Assembly: GCA_015075635.1 (NCBI GenBank)
Contig: JABTUA010000002.1
Location: forward strand, 2,360,708 to 2,424,707
Length of the DNA: 64,000 nucleotides
Origin: Polyangiaceae bacterium
GTDB taxonomy: Bacteria; Myxococcota_A; Polyangia; Polyangiales; Polyangiaceae
Direction of reading: 5' to 3'
Shown: positions 44,572 to 52,775 of the stretch, one piece after another
Numbering within the stretch: the first letter of the stretch is position 1
How the letters are laid out: the number at the start of each line of letters is the position of its first letter
The notes under the pieces: model-generated
Databases searched by the model: none
The model's input: the letters and a program-made list of their open reading frames with translations, nothing else
Told to the model about the DNA's origin: nothing
Translations under genes and position numbers: made by a program

Positions 44572-46695
44572 TCAACGAAACCCAACCCTCCCCCCACCGC
44601 CCCCCGGCTTCACCCGTTCCTCCTCGACGAGTTCGGCAACAAACGCCTCCGCCGTCAGGTCACCGCCGAGCACGTCTACCCGCCTCGCCACCGCCGCGAA
44701 GTCCCCCGGCGTGATCTTCGAGAGCTGATCGAGGGCGGCCCGCGCCCTCTCATCGCCCACGACGACTCCCCTCGCCCCGAGCGTCGCCACCAGCAGACGC
44801 CAGCGCTGCTCCGGCCGCATGGGATCGAAGCGCAGCTTGAACGCAAACCTCCGCAGGGCCGCTGCGTCCAGCGCCTCGAACAGGTTGGTCGCGCAGGCGA
44901 ACAGACCCTCGAACGACTCCATCTGCATCAGGAGCTCGTTGACCGCGGTGATCTCCCAGCTCCGCACGGCGCGGCTGCGGTCTTGCAGGAAGCTGTCGGC
45001 CTCGTCCACGAAGAGGAGCGCGCCCTCGGCGGCGGCGCGGCGGAAGGCGGCGGCGATGTTGGCCTCGGTACCGCCGAGCCACATGCTCAAGAGGTCCGAG
45101 CCGCGCGTCACGTGCAGCGGCACGCCGAGTCGATCGGCCAAGTGCGCCACGAAGGCCGACTTGCCCGTGCCTGGCGGGCCGTACAGGCAGAGCGTTCCTT
45201 GCCGGGTGCGGGCTAGACCGTCGATGATACGGCTGAGGTTGGCGCTCGCGTTCACGAAGCTCGGATCGTACGCGCACGCCTCGAGGCGGGCCGGCCGCCG
45301 TGGCGAGGGGGCGCCCTCGACGCGGAGCGAAGAGTCGATCACGCGCGCGACCGTGCGCTCGGCGTCGTCGGCGCCCTTGACCGCGACCAGCCTCGCGACG
45401 CGCGCGGCGCGGGCCACGTGCCCGGGGCGAATGCGCGAGTCGGCGGCGTGGCGCTCCAGCCACGCTCGGCCTACGCCAAGGGGACCGACGGCGGCCTCGA
45501 GGATCTTGCGTCGCACCGGCGCGGGCGGCTCGCGCACCTCGATGGCGAGGTCGAAGCGCCGCAGGTAGGCCGGATCGATGTGGTCCACCGAGTTGCTGAT
45601 CCAGAGCGTCGGCGTGTGGTTTCCCTCGAGCAGCGCGTTGACCCAGCCCTTGCTCCCCCCGACCTCCCTCCGCAACCCTTGGCCCACCTCGAAGCGCGGA
45701 AAGGCGTCCTCGGCCTCGTCGAACAGCACGGCCGCGTTGCGGGCGCCGCTGAGCAGGCGCTGGCACACGGTGTACGCGCCGAGGCGGTTGTGGCCGTGTA
45801 CGGCGTCGCCATCGCGGTCCTCCACCACCACTTCGTGCAGCGTCGCGCTGGCGGCCCGCGCGAGGGCACGCGCGAGCGCCGTCTTGCCCGTGCCCGGCGG
45901 CCCGTGGATCAGGACGTTCACCCCCGCCGCGCGCTTCTTCCTCGCCCCTCGCAGGAGCCGCACCGCGAGCTCTGCGTCCACGCGCAGGTGTGGGAAGTCC
46001 TCCAGCGTGCGCTCGGGCTCGGGCCCCTTGCGGAAGAAGCAGCCGAGCAGAGCGTCCGCGCTCGCGTACTCACCCCCAAGGATCTCATCGAGCCCCGACA
46101 TCAGCGCAAAGGGTATCGCGCCACGCCAGTGCGACTCAGCGGGCCCGAGCAACCGCATGCGATAGAGCACCCCGCTGGGCCTGAGCGCGTCTTGCACCGC
46201 CTTCGTCGGGCGCGCCATGCCACAGGCCATCATCGCCAGCCGGGCATTAGGCCGCGGCGCCGCCTGAATGGCCGCCTGCAGCGCCTCCTCTTGAACGAGC
46301 ATGGCCGTGAACAGCAGCACGTCGCGCTCGACGGGGTTCAGGCCCAGCTTCTCCGCAAGCCACGTCACGTTGCGCTCGCGCGGGTCCGGCTCGAGCTCGC
46401 CCTGCTCGAGCTGGGCAAGCCAGGCACCGAGCTGCTCCTCGAGGGCGTCAATGTCACCCTCCTGCGTTTTCGGATCTCGGGAGTGCGGGCGCCGTACGCC
46501 CAGCGCGTCCGCGATGTTGCGCTCCGGCCAGTCGCCTTCGTCCCACAATCGCCGCGCGAGCTTCCCACGCACGAGCATGCGCAACAGCCGAAGTCCCAGG
46601 TGTGTGCGCACGCGCGACGGCGCAACCCAACGCCCGGTGCCCTCCGAAACCCCGAGTCCGGGCAACACGCCCTGGTCCGACGCGCGCTCCTTCAC
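44572..46695 (-). CDS. Tandem AAA+ ATPase
   Basis: A protein of about 707 residues. The GTG at 46695 is chosen because it overlaps the upstream stop by four bases (GTGA) and has GGGAG before it; GTG codons further upstream are possible. The N-terminal 220 residues are helical and of no known family. Two AAA+ domains follow: Walker A HGPPGTGKTAL with FDEAEDAF, and YGPPGTGKSAF with FVDEADSFL. Both have a downstream LRRFDLAIEV or LRRFAFKLRF segment with the Arg finger. It probably remodels or unfolds a protein. Last gene of the seven-gene operon that begins at 50706. Confidence 0.88.
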   Translation of the reverse strand: MKERASDQGVLPGLGVSEGTGRWVAPSRVRTHLGLRLLRMLVRGKLARRLWDEGDWPERNIADALGVRRPHSRDPKTQEGDIDALEEQLGAWLAQLEQGELEPDPRERNVTWLAEKLGLNPVERDVLLFTAMLVQEEALQAAIQAAPRPNARLAMMACGMARPTKAVQDALRPSGVLYRMRLLGPAESHWRGAIPFALMSGLDEILGGEYASADALLGCFFRKGPEPERTLEDFPHLRVDAELAVRLLRGARKKRAAGVNVLIHGPPGTGKTALARALARAASATLHEVVVEDRDGDAVHGHNRLGAYTVCQRLLSGARNAAVLFDEAEDAFPRFEVGQGLRREVGGSKGWVNALLEGNHTPTLWISNSVDHIDPAYLRRFDLAIEVREPPAPVRRKILEAAVGPLGVGRAWLERHAADSRIRPGHVARAARVARLVAVKGADDAERTVARVIDSSLRVEGAPSPRRPARLEACAYDPSFVNASANLSRIIDGLARTRQGTLCLYGPPGTGKSAFVAHLADRLGVPLHVTRGSDLLSMWLGGTEANIAAAFRRAAAEGALLFVDEADSFLQDRSRAVRSWEITAVNELLMQMESFEGLFACATNLFEALDAAALRRFAFKLRFDPMRPEQRWRLLVATLGARGVVVGDERARAALDQLSKITPGDFAAVARRVDVLGGDLTAEAFVAELVEEERVKPGGGGGRVGFR

Positions 46696-48026
46696 GGTCG
46701 CTCCCACATCGGCTCCATCTGCACTCGCTGCCACATGCCTCTAATACGCCAAGGGTCCGACGTGACCTGTCGCATGCTCGCGAGCCAAGCTTGGACTCGC
46801 AGCAATGTCTCGTGCTCCACGGGCGCATTGGCCGGGCCGTGGATCTGCTCGAGCTCCCAGTTGTCACGGTCGCTGCGCAGGCTGAGCGTCGCGCGTTCGG
46901 GGGCGAGCACTCGATACACGTACACCTGCCCTGCCGCGACGCGCCGGATGTACGACGCGACGCAATGGTGCATCTCACGGCCCTCGGCCAGGATCTCGGC
47001 CGCGGACACCAGCGGCACGATCGCGTCCGTGCCGGCCACGGGCGGAGGCGGGATCACCATGCTCGCGAGCTCCTCGCTTTCGCTCCGATTCAGTGTCTCG
47101 GCGAGCTCATCGTGCAAGCGCCGAAGCTCCGTCACCGAACGCATCGGTCCGAACCGCTGCCCGAGCTCCCCGGCCATGCGCACGGTGTCGTCGAGCATGT
47201 AGGCCAGACGTTCGAGCCCCGCCTCCGTCGGGTCGCTGCCCACGTCGTCGAGGAACGTGTGCGTCACGTGCGAGACGAGCTGCGGGTCGGTCGCAATGCG
47301 CAGGACGCAGCGGTCCAGGGACGGCAGGTGCAGCAGCGCCTTCGGGATGGGCTCGGCGCACAGCGTCCGACGCAGGTAAAGCAGCCCCCGCACGGTCACC
47401 GCGCTTGGCCGCACTTTGGCAAGCACGCGGACGACCGTCGGGCGGGCCGGAAAACCGAGCCATTCTGCGATCTGCGGGCGTCGGCGCCGAACTACGCGCC
47501 GCGCCGAGCGAAAGGGCTGGCTCTCCGGCCGCGGTCGAAACACCCAACTCGACGCCATGGCGTGCGCGAGCGCAAGGTTGCCTTCGGCGAGCTCGTCCGC
47601 ACCGGGGACGCGAGCGAGCAGCGTGATCAGATGCCAGTGGCGCTCGGGCAGGGCGCCAGCCAAGGACAGCACTCTCTCGGGAAAGCGCACCAGGAAGTCG
47701 CGCGCAGCTTGGCTCCGTAGCGTCAGCCCCGCGCGCAGGCGCCCGAGCGCTTCGGCGCCCTCGCCCACGCCCTCGAGCAGTCGCACCCTCCGCATGCTGC
47801 GCTCAACGAAGCGCGGGTGGGTCGCCGCGCCGATGCGCCAGAGGATGGGCTCTCCCGGGCGGCACCCCCGCCACGGCTGGCCGTCGGCTCGAAGCCACGC
47901 CCTCGGGTCCGGCCACGCGCGGAGCACGGTCACGCGCGAGTCCTCGAACATGAGGAGCTTGTCGTCCTTCAGCACCCAGCCGCGGCGGAAGGGACGCGTC
48001 ATCTGGTGATGACTCGCGGCGCTCAT
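46692..48026 (-). CDS. PcfJ-like domain protein
   Basis: A 444-residue protein. The C-terminal part (about 345-410) contains GREMHHCVASYIRRVAAGQV followed by YVYRV and WELEQIHGPANAPV, the pattern of the PcfJ family known from conjugative plasmids and scattered islands. The function of that family is not established. The N-terminal 330 residues are helical. The ATG at 48026 overlaps the previous stop (ATGA), and its own stop overlaps the start of the AAA+ gene, so the proteins are made together. Confidence 0.82.
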   Translation of the reverse strand: MSAASHHQMTRPFRRGWVLKDDKLLMFEDSRVTVLRAWPDPRAWLRADGQPWRGCRPGEPILWRIGAATHPRFVERSMRRVRLLEGVGEGAEALGRLRAGLTLRSQAARDFLVRFPERVLSLAGALPERHWHLITLLARVPGADELAEGNLALAHAMASSWVFRPRPESQPFRSARRVVRRRRPQIAEWLGFPARPTVVRVLAKVRPSAVTVRGLLYLRRTLCAEPIPKALLHLPSLDRCVLRIATDPQLVSHVTHTFLDDVGSDPTEAGLERLAYMLDDTVRMAGELGQRFGPMRSVTELRRLHDELAETLNRSESEELASMVIPPPPVAGTDAIVPLVSAAEILAEGREMHHCVASYIRRVAAGQVYVYRVLAPERATLSLRSDRDNWELEQIHGPANAPVEHETLLRVQAWLASMRQVTSDPWRIRGMWQRVQMEPMWERP

Positions 48027-48358
48027 CGCGCACGCGCCCGCTCCGCCCGGCGCAGCATGATGTCCAGTACACGAAACATCGGGTTTTCGGGCTCCGCCGC
48101 GCGGGCGAGCGCGAGCTCCCGCCGGGCTGCATCGAGGTCGCCAAGCTCCAGGTACGCACGCGCACGGCTCGCTCGGGCCGTTGGCCGCAAGCCGTGTCCG
48201 AACGGAAGCGCCAGCGCTAGCCGCCCGAGCAGCGGGAGCGCGCGCCTATACTCGCGCGCGAGAAACGCGCCCAGCGCCTCATCGTGGAGGGCGAGCAACG
48301 CGACCGGGACCGCGGGGCGGGTTGCGAAGGTGATCGGCAGGACTGATGGCTGTTTCAT
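48023..48358 (-). CDS. Small helical, TPR-like protein
   Basis: A 111-residue Ala/Leu/Arg-rich protein with helical repeats such as ARASRARAYLELGDLDAARR and ELALARAAEPENP, the consensus pattern of a tetratricopeptide unit. The ATG at 48358 follows GAGGTGACG. It probably mediates protein contact within the operon; the stop overlaps the start of the PcfJ-like gene. Confidence 0.72.
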   Translation of the reverse strand: MKQPSVLPITFATRPAVPVALLALHDEALGAFLAREYRRALPLLGRLALALPFGHGLRPTARASRARAYLELGDLDAARRELALARAAEPENPMFRVLDIMLRRAERARAR

Positions 48359-48360
48359 CG

Positions 48361-48912
48361 TCACCTCGGTTGGCTCACACCCTCGCGCCACGCTCTGGAT
48401 GCCCTCACGACATCCGCTTGCCAAGGGGCCTCCGGCCAGCCGACGCGTCCGCGAGCCCTGTTCAGGCGATCGAGGTACTCGATGACCGAGCCAGGCTCAT
48501 TCCCCAAGCACACGAGCACCGCTCCAAGCACCGTCCCGGTACGACCGGTCCCACCCGCGCAGTGGACGACCACCCCCGCGCCCGCCGTGAGCCGATCGAG
48601 CACGCGATCCACCTGCCGCCGAACGAGCTCGAGTTCGGCCGTTGGATCGCGAGGCGGTCCTCCATGGAAGAGGTCCTCCAGCTCGACGGCTCCGATGAGC
48701 TCGAGCGGCGACGGGTCGTACTCGGGGTTCTCGCCCGCCAGGCAAAGCACGCCGCGCGCTCCTGCGGTGGCGAGCGCCTGCCAGGCTTCGCGCGCTCGAC
48801 TCGCGGGGTGGGGCATGCCGAACAGCGGCGCCGGGGCGAGCGCCACGCAGTAGAGATCGCGAGGCATATCGAAGCCGGCGACTCTCGGCATCTCGCCGAC
48901 CGCGAGCGTCAC
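48361..48912 (-). CDS. Protein Tyr/dual-specificity phosphatase
   Basis: A 183-residue protein with the phosphatase signature HCAGGTGRTG (C-x5-R) near residue 117 and an upstream Asp-containing loop (GENPEYDPSPLEL). The Cys and Arg needed for catalysis are both present. The GTG at 48912 overlaps the preceding stop by four bases (GTGA). It may dephosphorylate a protein or nucleotide in the same operon; that is an inference from position. Confidence 0.87.
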   Translation of the reverse strand: MTLAVGEMPRVAGFDMPRDLYCVALAPAPLFGMPHPASRAREAWQALATAGARGVLCLAGENPEYDPSPLELIGAVELEDLFHGGPPRDPTAELELVRRQVDRVLDRLTAGAGVVVHCAGGTGRTGTVLGAVLVCLGNEPGSVIEYLDRLNRARGRVGWPEAPWQADVVRASRAWREGVSQPR

Positions 48913-49154
48913 CGGCGCGCCGCCGTTTCCGACCGATTGGTCTCTTCGACCGCTTCGGCGGCGCTCGCGCGCTGGGCTCCGTCGCGCAGCGCGTTCGTGG
49001 TTCGGTGTCCGCTCGCGGGCGACGGCACTGGCGTGCTGCTCAACGCCGGAGCGCCCCTAGACGCCGCCGGATCCGCGAAGACCCGGCACATGCGGGCGGT
49101 CTCACCCTCGCAGCTCAGTCCCACGAACAACATGATCATCGTCGTCGTCTCCAT
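48909..49154 (-). CDS. Small protein, unknown
   Basis: An 81-residue frame from the ATG at 49154 with a strong GGAGGAAG ribosome site. The start (MIMLFVGLSCEGETARMC) contains two Cys and a short hydrophobic stretch; the rest is Ala/Ser/Arg-rich and probably disordered. Its stop overlaps the start of the phosphatase gene, which supports that it is translated. No family recognised. Confidence 0.6.
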   Translation of the reverse strand: METTTMIMLFVGLSCEGETARMCRVFADPAASRGAPALSSTPVPSPASGHRTTNALRDGAQRASAAEAVEETNRSETAARR

Positions 49155-49170
49155 TCGCTTCCTCCTTGGC

Positions 49171-49809
49171 TCACTTCCCCAACACTTCGACCTCGAACTT
49201 CTTGGCGTAGCGTTCGTCTATCTTCACGCGCTTGGCGTCCGTCCCGGCGTGCGACTCGAAGATGCCGTAGTGCATGCTCAGCGCGTGGAAGAGCTCGTGC
49301 ACCCAGACCTTCTGCCAGAGCAGGCCCGGCTTCCCGTTCACCTGCACCTGATTGAGGATGAAGATGAAGCGGTGGTTCAGGCTCGTGTAGCCCCAGACCT
49401 CGACCTGCGCGGACCGCCTCGAGAAGCGGTAGGTCATGTCGTTCAAGCAGCGGTAGCAGTCCTCGTCCGGGATCACGGAGACGCTCCAGCTGAAGGGCTG
49501 GGAGTGGACCCGCGCGAGCCCGTGGCGGTCGATGAACCCCTCGAACGCGCCGAGCGCGCGGTTGCAGAGCTTGTCGATCACGCGGATGGCCGCGGGCGTG
49601 GCTTCGGTCCCCGGGTCTCCTTCGCGCCACTCCCGCACCACGACGCCGTCGCACTTGTCGCTGAGCGTGATCGGCTCCGAGAGCATCTCCTCGGCGAGTG
49701 GCGTCATCGTGAACGACTTCGCGCCCATCTCCGCCCGAGCGGCGCCGGTGATCAGCGTCGCCGCGAGAGCCACCGCGAACATTACGTGCGTCATCTTCGG
49801 TTGAGCCAT
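49171..49809 (-). CDS. Secreted HExxH peptidase-like protein
   Basis: A 212-residue protein from the ATG at 49809 with a signal peptide (about residues 1-27, ending GAARAEM). Residues 171-175 are HELFH in WVHELFHALSMHYG, a zinc-metallopeptidase motif, and Cys53, Cys82, Cys118 and Cys121 could form disulfides or bind metal. It is likely exported to the periplasm. The 16 bases to the following small gene suggest co-transcription. Its place in an operon with cytoplasmic AAA+ and phosphatase proteins is unusual. Confidence 0.78.
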   Translation of the reverse strand: MAQPKMTHVMFAVALAATLITGAARAEMGAKSFTMTPLAEEMLSEPITLSDKCDGVVVREWREGDPGTEATPAAIRVIDKLCNRALGAFEGFIDRHGLARVHSQPFSWSVSVIPDEDCYRCLNDMTYRFSRRSAQVEVWGYTSLNHRFIFILNQVQVNGKPGLLWQKVWVHELFHALSMHYGIFESHAGTDAKRVKIDERYAKKFEVEVLGK

Positions 49810-49908
49810 GGGTCCTCCCGCAGTGTGACCACTCCATTGACGAGCCCAACCCGACCTCGGACACGGAATGTCCGCCTGCACGGATGTGACCCCTCCGCCT
49901 CCTCGACC

Positions 49909-50706
49909 TCAGGCATGTGCCCTCGCGAGCTGAGCGACACGCTGGTCGCCGCCGAGCGCCCACTCGATGAACAGCACCGCCGAGGCTTCGAAGGCCCGGG
50001 CCGCGCGCTCCGTCAGGAGCTGATCCGCCTCTGCCAGGAGCTGCAGAGCCGTGCGGCGCACCTCGTCCTCGATCGCTGCCGGCCCAAGCGCGAGCTCCGC
50101 GGCCCGGATCCACGCGAGGTTCTCCAGATCCCGGAGCGCCGCTTCATCTTCGAGCAAGCCCGCGACCTCCGCTGCTGCGGCGCATAGCGACACGTCCTCC
50201 ACGAAGGGGCGGACGCGCAGGTAGATGGGCGCCCGGACCAGATGGACGAGCGCGTGGGTCGCGCGCAAGTGGCCGAGCGCCCAGCGCCGAAGCGCCAGCG
50301 TGCGGCGCGCCCGGGCCAGGAGAGGCATCGCGACCGGTCGCGGCTCCTGGCCAGCGCATATCCGCGTCCAGCGCGCAACCGCGGCCTGCAGCGGCCCGCG
50401 CGCGACGACCAGCGCAGTGCGTGCTTCGGAGCCGGACTCCGGATCCAGCCCGAATCGCACCCATTGACGCACCACGGCCAGGCCCGTCTTCGCGGCCGGC
50501 TCGCGATGCGCGCCGGTCGGCTGCCGGGTGCCGATGCAGCGCAGGAGCTCGTACGCGGCGATCACGAGGCGCTGGTGGTCACGGCTGTCTCGCTTGACGG
50601 TGAGGTCAATCGGCGCCGCGCAGGCCCAGGGTTGGGCGCGGCCGTCGAGGCGCGCGACGAGCAAGCGGCGAAGCCGGTCGTCGCTGTGGGTCTTGATCTT
50701 CGTCAA
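49909..50706 (-). CDS. Hypothetical helical protein, first gene of the seven-gene operon
   Basis: About 265 residues, Arg/Ala/Leu-rich and almost all helix, with no motif I know. The start is a TTG at 50706 placed five bases after GGAGG; a GTG at 50712 overlaps that ribosome site. A separation of about 100 bases from the next gene leaves room for a second promoter. Very high Arg content and few distinct motifs mean the reading frame is supported mainly by composition and the ribosome site. Confidence 0.6.
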   Translation of the reverse strand: MTKIKTHSDDRLRRLLVARLDGRAQPWACAAPIDLTVKRDSRDHQRLVIAAYELLRCIGTRQPTGAHREPAAKTGLAVVRQWVRFGLDPESGSEARTALVVARGPLQAAVARWTRICAGQEPRPVAMPLLARARRTLALRRWALGHLRATHALVHLVRAPIYLRVRPFVEDVSLCAAAAEVAGLLEDEAALRDLENLAWIRAAELALGPAAIEDEVRRTALQLLAEADQLLTERAARAFEASAVLFIEWALGGDQRVAQLARAHA

Positions 50707-51249
50707 TCTCACCTCCGGCGGATGGGGCTCCGACAGCGGTGGACACGTGAAGTGCGCTGGGCAATGGGTTCAACGTGCGGGGTGCGACAGGATATGTCCG
50801 AGGCGGACCGACGGCTGCACGCAAGCGGTGCAGGGCCTAGCAGTGGGCGGTTGCGCTCTGCGGGCATAGCGGTGCCAATTCCGTGAGCGGGCTCCGCCTG
50901 AAGGCCTTGCAGTCGGGAACAGGACGCTCCGCAGGGCAGTCTAGCCTCGACCCGCTTGAGGTACGCTGGCGAGCGGTACACGCCTGGCGCCCGAGGTACA
51001 TTCCGGCGACCTGTCCATGCCACGGAGCACCCCGGGGAACAGAGGCCCTCCGCGTGACGCCCACCGTGCTGGTCTGCAGATCGCAGCTCCTCTTGCCACC
51101 TACGCGGCTCCGCCGCCCTCTACGGCAGCAGCTTCTGCCCCCTCCCTCAGCGCTCGCCCGAGGCCGCATCCAAGCAAGGCGATCTTGCAGGGGCCCGCCA
51201 CGGATCATCGTCACACGCCGCCTCACTTCAGTCTACTATCGAGCGTCTC
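50707..51249. other. Divergent intergenic region
   Basis: About 540 bases between two divergent operons. No coding frame, tRNA or inverted repeat stands out. It should contain the promoters of both operons, but I find no convincing -35/-10 pair. Confidence 0.6.
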
Positions 51250-52746
51250 ATGCAGGACCTTCTGAGCCGATTCGCCGAAGCCCCGACGTCAGCGGCACGA
51301 CTTGCTGCCCTGGACGAACTGGTCAAGGCAAAGGCGCTCCAGAATGCTGCCAAGCGACCGGAGTTCGTGCTTGGGCTTGACCAACTGGAGGCGTCGGCTT
51401 TGCACGGTGACGGGCAGGACCGCCTCGCTGCCGTCGCCGCCCTGCTGAAGATCGGCAAGATTATCGCCTCAAGAAAGGCGAAGCAGTTTCCGCCACTCGT
51501 CAGCAACGATGTCGCGGCGCGTATCAGGCGAGCGACGGTCGACCCTCTCCCTCACCTCCTGAGCGGGCTCACAGCCGACGATCGAGAGTATCTGCTAACC
51601 GCCCTGGCGTTCTCGGACTCATCCTGGGCGGAGCCCTATCTGGCGCGCTCGGCAGTCGAAGAAGAATCCGGCGAGAATGCCCGTGTCGCTGCCCTCCAGT
51701 CACTCCTTGCCAGGGCGGAGCGCTTTGATGCTGCGCTCGAACTACTCGCTGATGCCTTCGCCGACTGGGAGCCCGGAACCGAGGACGCCGAACGTTCCAG
51801 AACTGTACGGTTGCGTAGAATCCTAGACGGTCTCGCCAGCGCAATCCCAGATTCCCAGGCGCTACCGACGTATCAAGCTGGCAAAGCTCTGAGCGCACTG
51901 CTTCGACCCAGGAAGACTGCCGCGGGTGCGTCTGTCATCGACGACAAGATCGCTCGGGAACTGGCGGACGCGGTCTTCGCCGTGGTCCACGCGATGATTG
52001 CTCGCGATTTCTCGATCGCGCTCGAAGCCGCCACCTACGAGGCGATTCTACGCCTGCGCCGATCGTTTCCCGAGTACGCTTGGACACGCCTTGTCCCTTC
52101 CATTCGCGCTGCGCCGCAGGTGAGAAGCGATCTCGTGACAGCGCTGACCATCTTGGCGAAACAGGGCACCGCTGATGACGCCTTGTTTGACTGTCTCGCT
52201 GCAACGACTGGCTCAGTCGAGTCGGCTCGGCGCGAGTGCATCACGATCGCCGATCGACATCCTGCCGTTGCAGCTGCGGTGCAGGCGTGGCTGAGAGACA
52301 CCCCTGCCGCGTCGCCTTCCAGCGAAGGACGGGCTGCACTCTTTGTGCAACAGCGCAATGATGACGAGACGCTCGCGCGCGTCTTACTGGATGCTTCGCT
52401 GGTCTCAGAGGCCGAGCAGGCGATTCGCGAGCGCGTCCTCGCGGAACTGCAGATCCTATCGCCGACATTGGTCCGCCCCATGGAAAGCTACCGAGCTTCA
52501 GTCTCGCGCTTGGTGGACGAGGTCGAACGCCTCGGCCGCCGACGACAACTCCGGCTAGTCGGTCAGAGAAACGGCGTGGAAGAGTACTCCCCCGCGCGGC
52601 ACATGCTGGGAGACGAAGCCAAGGTTGCCCGCATGGTGCGCGTCGTTGAGCCGGGGGTCGAGCGCATCCGCGATGATGGCGTTGCCGTCGTCGTCGTCAG
52701 AGCAATCGTCGAACCCTTTTCCACCGGTGCACTTCGAGAACCTTAG
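51250..52746 (+). CDS. Partner protein of the Hsp70-like ATPase
   Basis: A 498-residue protein, helical in the first 400 residues with HEAT-like regularity (ALQSLLARAERFDAALELLA). The C-terminal 60 residues (LRLVGQRNGVEEYSPARHML and GDEAKVARMVRVVEPGVERI) recall the compact beta domain of GrpE-type nucleotide exchange factors. I infer that it is a cofactor for the Hsp70-like protein encoded 29 bases downstream; the likeness is weak. The ATG at 51250 is used; a good ribosome site is not visible. Confidence 0.75.
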   Translation: MQDLLSRFAEAPTSAARLAALDELVKAKALQNAAKRPEFVLGLDQLEASALHGDGQDRLAAVAALLKIGKIIASRKAKQFPPLVSNDVAARIRRATVDPLPHLLSGLTADDREYLLTALAFSDSSWAEPYLARSAVEEESGENARVAALQSLLARAERFDAALELLADAFADWEPGTEDAERSRTVRLRRILDGLASAIPDSQALPTYQAGKALSALLRPRKTAAGASVIDDKIARELADAVFAVVHAMIARDFSIALEAATYEAILRLRRSFPEYAWTRLVPSIRAAPQVRSDLVTALTILAKQGTADDALFDCLAATTGSVESARRECITIADRHPAVAAAVQAWLRDTPAASPSSEGRAALFVQQRNDDETLARVLLDASLVSEAEQAIRERVLAELQILSPTLVRPMESYRASVSRLVDEVERLGRRRQLRLVGQRNGVEEYSPARHMLGDEAKVARMVRVVEPGVERIRDDGVAVVVVRAIVEPFSTGALREP

Positions 52747-52775
52747 TCGCAAACGCATTCAGCGCACGGAGGACC

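Noticed and set aside
50713..51249. Possible small gene in the divergent gap
   Set aside because: The open frames there show no third-position bias, no ribosome site and no recognisable motif.
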